A DNA stretch of 64,000 nt from contig NZ_CAJE01000004.1 in NCBI RefSeq assembly GCF_000308215.1, forward strand, positions 1 to 64,000, in the 5' to 3' direction. Below the pieces are notes generated by a model. It ran no database searches, was not told the DNA's origin, and saw nothing but the letters and a program-made list of their open reading frames with translations. The position numbers and the translations under genes are program-made. Positions 60,495 to 64,000 of the stretch are shown here, piece by piece. This DNA comes from Methanomassiliicoccus luminyensis B10. Lineage in GTDB: Archaea > Thermoplasmatota > Thermoplasmata > Methanomassiliicoccales > Methanomassiliicoccaceae. Numbering within the stretch: the stretch's first letter is position 1; each line of letters opens with the position of its first letter.

Positions 60495-63431
60495 ATGCTG
60501 TTCGATAAGATCGCAAATTTCGTGACCAAGCGCTACAAGCTGGTCATAGTAATATGGATCGCCGCATTGCTGATTGCGGTTCCGGCGATACTGAAAGTGA
60601 ACGAGGCCGTTCAATATTCCTCCAATTTTGGCGCGACCGGGGACTACGAGTCCACCAAGGCCCAGGAGGTCATCGATGCGAATTTCCAGGGTTCTGTGGC
60701 CAACGGGACCATGCTTATCGTGATCCAGGCCGATAATGTCACCGACGCCGAGGTAAGGGCGTTCGTGATAGCGCTGGAACAAAGCATCCGAAACGATGCG
60801 GACATCAAATACAAACAGGATGTCAGTTCGATATACACCTATTCATACGTGGTCATGGACCAGGCCATAACGCAGCTCGGCCCGGGCATGCACCAGATCA
60901 ACTCCACGGCCGCTCTGCTGTGGGGAATACCGGCGATGCACGTGCAGGCCTGGAGCACCGCGATGGGCTCCACCCCAGATCCCGCCGCCGCTGACACTGC
61001 CGCCTATCAGGCCACCATGGGCTACCTGTCCACCCTGCCCGAGGAGACCAGGCAGATGGCCGTCGGCTATTACAACGCGTTCGCAGGGGCGTGGAACGCC
61101 AGCAGCTCTATCAGCGACCCTGTGGCCAGGGCCGAGAACAGCGTGCGGACCGGCGGCCTCTCCTTCATCAACACAGCTGTCCCGGAAGGCGAGCAGAGGC
61201 AGCTGATGGTCGCCATAGTCACGAACCTCGACTTCACCACCGGTATCAACCCGGAAGCGACCAAGGCGTTCGCCATCAACACCATCGCCACCACTGCGGG
61301 GGTAACGAACACCACTTTCCTTGGGCAGGTCTATGACATGGGGCCGAACTACGACCCCGCCGCGGTGTCGGCAATGGCCAACGCCATTGTGGCGGCCACG
61401 CCGCCCAGTGATCTTCCGGTCGTGCTCCCCGAGCAGCTGACCTCCGGCTTCATCTCGCCGAACAAGCAGACCATGCTGATGATGGTCACGTTCACCCAAT
61501 CCACCACCTACACCGAGGAGGACGGGACCAAGCCCATGATGGACAACGTCGTCCTGGTGAGGGACCTCATCAGCTCCAGCCGGCCCGACGGGGTCACCGC
61601 CTACGTTACTGGTGACGCGGCCATCTCCCAGGACATGATGGAGAGCTCGGCGGACGACATGTCCATGATCGAGCCCATCACCATAATCATCATCGTGGTC
61701 CTGATGGGCGTACTGTTCCGCTCCGTCCTGGCAGAGTTCCTGCCGCTGGGCGCGGTGGGCGTGGCGGTCGGCCTCAGCCAGGCCGTGGTGTTCGTCATCG
61801 GTTCGACCTTTGTACAGGTCGACTCCATGATCCTTACGCTGCTGTTCGCCATCCTCATGGGCGTCGGCACGGACTATTCCATCTTCGTCCTCACGCGTTA
61901 CCGTGAGGAGAGGATCAGGGGCGCCACCCGGGAGCAGGCGGTCCACACCTCGGTCGCCTGGGCGGGAGAGTCCATCGTGACCAGCGGGGCGACGGTCATC
62001 ATCGCTTTCTTCGCCATGACCGCCTCCACGTTCTCCTTCGTGCAGACGATGGGGCTGGTGCTGGGCATATCCATCGTCATCGCTCTGCTGGTGGCCCTGA
62101 CCCTGGTGCCGGCGGTGCTCATGGTCGTAGGCAACCGCTTGTTCTGGCCCAATACCGGGGAGAGGTTCAAGCGCTTCGCGGCCAACATGATGGAGAAGAA
62201 GAAGGCCGGCAACCACGGCTATTTCCATCGGGCCGCCACCTTCGCCACCGACCACGCCGTGGCGGTGCTCCTGGCCGCCGTCCTGGTGTCCGTACCGGCG
62301 ACCTACATCTATCTGACCCAGGAGACCAGCTTCGACTTCATCGGGACGATGGGCGATCCGGAGAGCATCCAGGGCATGAACGCGATGACCGACGACTTCG
62401 GCGCGGGCATGCTCATGCCCACGCAGATCGTGATCACCGGCGACACCCTGGTGTACGACCCCGATACCGGCACGTATAACGCCGTGTACCTGGACGCTAT
62501 AGATAATATAACCACGGCCATCGCGGCGAACGATAATGTCCAGGAGGTCACCGGGATCACCCGCCCGTTCGGCGACCTGATCGATTACCGCGCGCTCCCG
62601 ACGATGTCCACGGAGGAACGGGTCCAGTACATGGCCGGCATGAACCAGAGCCTCGGGAGCGATGGCAAGAGCGTCCTGCTGACCGTCGTCCTGAAGGAGC
62701 AGCCTCAGAAGGCCAGCTCGGTGGACTTCATGCCGGTGCTCCGGCAGGAGCTTGCTGACGCCAAGGCCGCCGAGCCCGCCCTGGCCGACTCGACCGTTCT
62801 GGTGGGAGGCTCCACCGCGGCCCTGTACGATACCAGCCTGGATACCTCGCAGCAGTTCACCAACATCCAGATAATCGTGCTCGTCGGCATATTCGTCGTG
62901 CTGCTGATCGTGCTCGGCTCGGTGCTCCTGCCCCTGTTCGCGATAATCTCCATCGCCATGAGCATCTCCTGGGCATTCGCCATCACCTCGCTGGTGTTCG
63001 GTACCTGGCTCAGCCTGCCTATCCTGTGGATCGTCCCGCTGGTGCTCTTCGTGATGCTGATGGGCATAGGCATGGACTACAACGTGTTCATCCTCACCCG
63101 CATAAGGGAAGAGGTGCACAAGGGCAAGGACACCAAGACGGCAGTGGTGGACGCGGTCGACTGGACCGGCGGCATCATCACCGCTCTGGCGCTGATCATG
63201 GCGGGTACCTTCGGCTCTATCATGATCTCCAGCAACGCCATGCTCCAGGAGTTCGGGTTCGCCCTGGCCCTGGCGGTGCTCCTCGATGCCATGGTGGTCC
63301 GTACCTACATCGTGCCGGCGGCCCTCATGCTCATGGGCAAGTGGGCATGGTGGGCCCCCGGGCGCCTGCAGCGCGTGGGCCGCAAGGAGAAGATGGAGGC
63401 CAAGAGCGCGGAGCACGAAGAGAGCCAGTAA
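60495..63431 (+). CDS. MMPL/RND superfamily transporter
   Basis: A 978-residue transporter from ATG 60495, which follows GGAGAAGGCAAGGA; a longer frame exists upstream but lacks signals. It has two homologous halves. Each contains one N-terminal membrane helix (KLVIVIWIAALLIAVPAIL; VAVLLAAVLVSVPATYIYL), a large outside domain and five or six helices with ILMGVGTDYSIFVLTRYREE or LMGIGMDYNVFILTRIREE. The G-x-x-x-D-Y motif is the proton relay of MMPL transporters. Likely exports lipids or drugs. It is divergent from the TrmB gene across 89 bases, so TrmB may also control it. Confidence 0.92.
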   Translation: MLFDKIANFVTKRYKLVIVIWIAALLIAVPAILKVNEAVQYSSNFGATGDYESTKAQEVIDANFQGSVANGTMLIVIQADNVTDAEVRAFVIALEQSIRNDADIKYKQDVSSIYTYSYVVMDQAITQLGPGMHQINSTAALLWGIPAMHVQAWSTAMGSTPDPAAADTAAYQATMGYLSTLPEETRQMAVGYYNAFAGAWNASSSISDPVARAENSVRTGGLSFINTAVPEGEQRQLMVAIVTNLDFTTGINPEATKAFAINTIATTAGVTNTTFLGQVYDMGPNYDPAAVSAMANAIVAATPPSDLPVVLPEQLTSGFISPNKQTMLMMVTFTQSTTYTEEDGTKPMMDNVVLVRDLISSSRPDGVTAYVTGDAAISQDMMESSADDMSMIEPITIIIIVVLMGVLFRSVLAEFLPLGAVGVAVGLSQAVVFVIGSTFVQVDSMILTLLFAILMGVGTDYSIFVLTRYREERIRGATREQAVHTSVAWAGESIVTSGATVIIAFFAMTASTFSFVQTMGLVLGISIVIALLVALTLVPAVLMVVGNRLFWPNTGERFKRFAANMMEKKKAGNHGYFHRAATFATDHAVAVLLAAVLVSVPATYIYLTQETSFDFIGTMGDPESIQGMNAMTDDFGAGMLMPTQIVITGDTLVYDPDTGTYNAVYLDAIDNITTAIAANDNVQEVTGITRPFGDLIDYRALPTMSTEERVQYMAGMNQSLGSDGKSVLLTVVLKEQPQKASSVDFMPVLRQELADAKAAEPALADSTVLVGGSTAALYDTSLDTSQQFTNIQIIVLVGIFVVLLIVLGSVLLPLFAIISIAMSISWAFAITSLVFGTWLSLPILWIVPLVLFVMLMGIGMDYNVFILTRIREEVHKGKDTKTAVVDAVDWTGGIITALALIMAGTFGSIMISSNAMLQEFGFALALAVLLDAMVVRTYIVPAALMLMGKWAWWAPGRLQRVGRKEKMEAKSAEHEESQ

Positions 63432-63480
63432 ACCCTTTTCAATCCCCCTCTTTCCCATATTCTTTATTTTGCAACCATGG

Positions 63481-64000
63481 TCATCTGGCAGGCCTGTAGC
63501 TCAATAGGACGTTGCCCGACGCGAACCTGCGCACATCCACCAGCTCCAGGTCGAGCTCGCTCCCCAGACCTTTGAATATGGGGGTGCCGGCCCCCAGTAC
63601 GACAGGGTCCACCATGAACCTGAACTCGTCGATCAACCCTTCCTTTATGAACGACAAGGCAAGATCGGACCCGCCCACCCATATGCCCTTTCCTGGCTGC
63701 TCCTTCAGTAGCCTTATCTCCTCTGGGTCGAGATCATGGACGAGCGTGACGTTCTTCCAGTTCTCCTTCTCCTCCACTTCCTTGAGGGTCCGGGAGAACA
63801 CCACCTTGTTGGCGTTGTTCATCAGGCGGGCGATCTCCCGGTCGTCTTTCGACGCAGCAGGGTCCTCGGCGACCTTGGGCCAGGAAGACTCCATGAGCTG
63901 ATAGGTCCTCCGCCCGAACATGATGATGTCCGCTTCCCCGAACTGCTCGATGGCGAACCTGTTGAACTCGTCGTCAACGCGGTGCCAGGAAATATCATGC
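63481..64000 (-). CDS. Dihydrofolate reductase/RibD-like family protein (5' end cut by window)
   Basis: Only the C-terminal part is in the window; the frame runs open to the window edge. Visible: HRVDDEFNRFAIEQFGEAD then MFGRRTYQLMESSWP, NKVVFSRTLKEVEE, GKGIWVGGSDLALSFIKEGLIDEFRFMVDPVVLGAGTPIF and the final LVDVRRFASGNVLLSY. These are the hallmarks of the RibD C-terminal/DHFR-like superfamily (NADPH-binding GGS-LA loop, E-F-R-x-x-V-x-P-V-L-G strand). It could reduce a pterin or a similar substrate; the exact reaction is not known for this subfamily. Confidence 0.88.
   Translation of the reverse strand, partial: HDISWHRVDDEFNRFAIEQFGEADIIMFGRRTYQLMESSWPKVAEDPAASKDDREIARLMNNANKVVFSRTLKEVEEKENWKNVTLVHDLDPEEIRLLKEQPGKGIWVGGSDLALSFIKEGLIDEFRFMVDPVVLGAGTPIFKGLGSELDLELVDVRRFASGNVLLSYRPAR

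Overview
This 64-kb window looks like a chromosome segment of a GC-rich euryarchaeon, most likely a methanogen-type Thermoplasmata (Methanomassiliicoccales-like). The grounds are indirect. There is a cyclic 2,3-diphosphoglycerate synthetase, a DUF1638 protein and a CooT-type nickel protein. There are TrmB and PadR regulators, archaeal class I aldolase, and TATA boxes 22-30 nt upstream of apparently leaderless starts. The tRNA-Leu(UAA) is encoded without CCA. The species call is inference; no 16S or mcr gene is present.

Layout. 0-4.2 kb: a PadR regulator and two tandem DrrAB-type ABC exporters behind a pair of identical 12-bp palindromes. 4.4-6.4 kb: an AT-richer RloA/RloB (AbiL-like) defence pair, followed by decayed carboxypeptidase-regulatory-like repeats. 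7.1-14.9 kb: CooT, an HExxH protein with a small Cys protein, a Zn-ribbon protein, cpgS, a secreted beta-helix protein, a thioredoxin-CcdA fusion and small proteins. 15.0 kb: tRNA-Leu, and downstream of its 3' end a large accessory island (about 15-44 kb) with IS21 and IS481-like remnants.

The island holds two gene clusters that look like defence systems. The first (33.5 to 16.1 kb, minus strand) is one direction of transcription: a small protein, a SNF2-family ATPase, an AddB-like and an AddA-like helicase-nuclease, then DptF, DptG and a 1.8-kaa FtsK-type DptH. DptFGH is the restriction arm of DNA phosphorothioation systems, yet no dndA/C/D/E modification gene is in the window. A CARF-wHTH regulator is transcribed divergently across a 12-bp palindrome. 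This orphan Dpt, AddAB-like and SNF2 assembly under a CARF regulator is the best candidate for an undescribed system. The second (36.3-42.1 kb, plus strand) has a wHTH-PLD protein, a coiled-coil protein with a PD-(D/E)xK-like motif, and a PLD-SF2 helicase-DUF3427 protein. A frameshifted PIN-like gene follows.

44-64 kb returns to housekeeping and metabolism: membrane proteins, DUF1638, a frameshifted Fic gene and a PAS histidine kinase. Central carbon genes follow: pgk; an operon of bacterial-type GAPDH, PfkB-family kinase and class I aldolase; a D-2-hydroxyacid dehydrogenase; and a three-domain trehalose enzyme (beta-phosphoglucomutase, OtsB and GH65). A TrmB regulator with its own putative operator sits beside them, divergent from an MMPL/RND exporter. 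With cpgS, these genes outline Embden-Meyerhof flux and accumulation of trehalose or cyclic diphosphoglycerate. Many functional calls rest on motif recognition alone; no database search was run.
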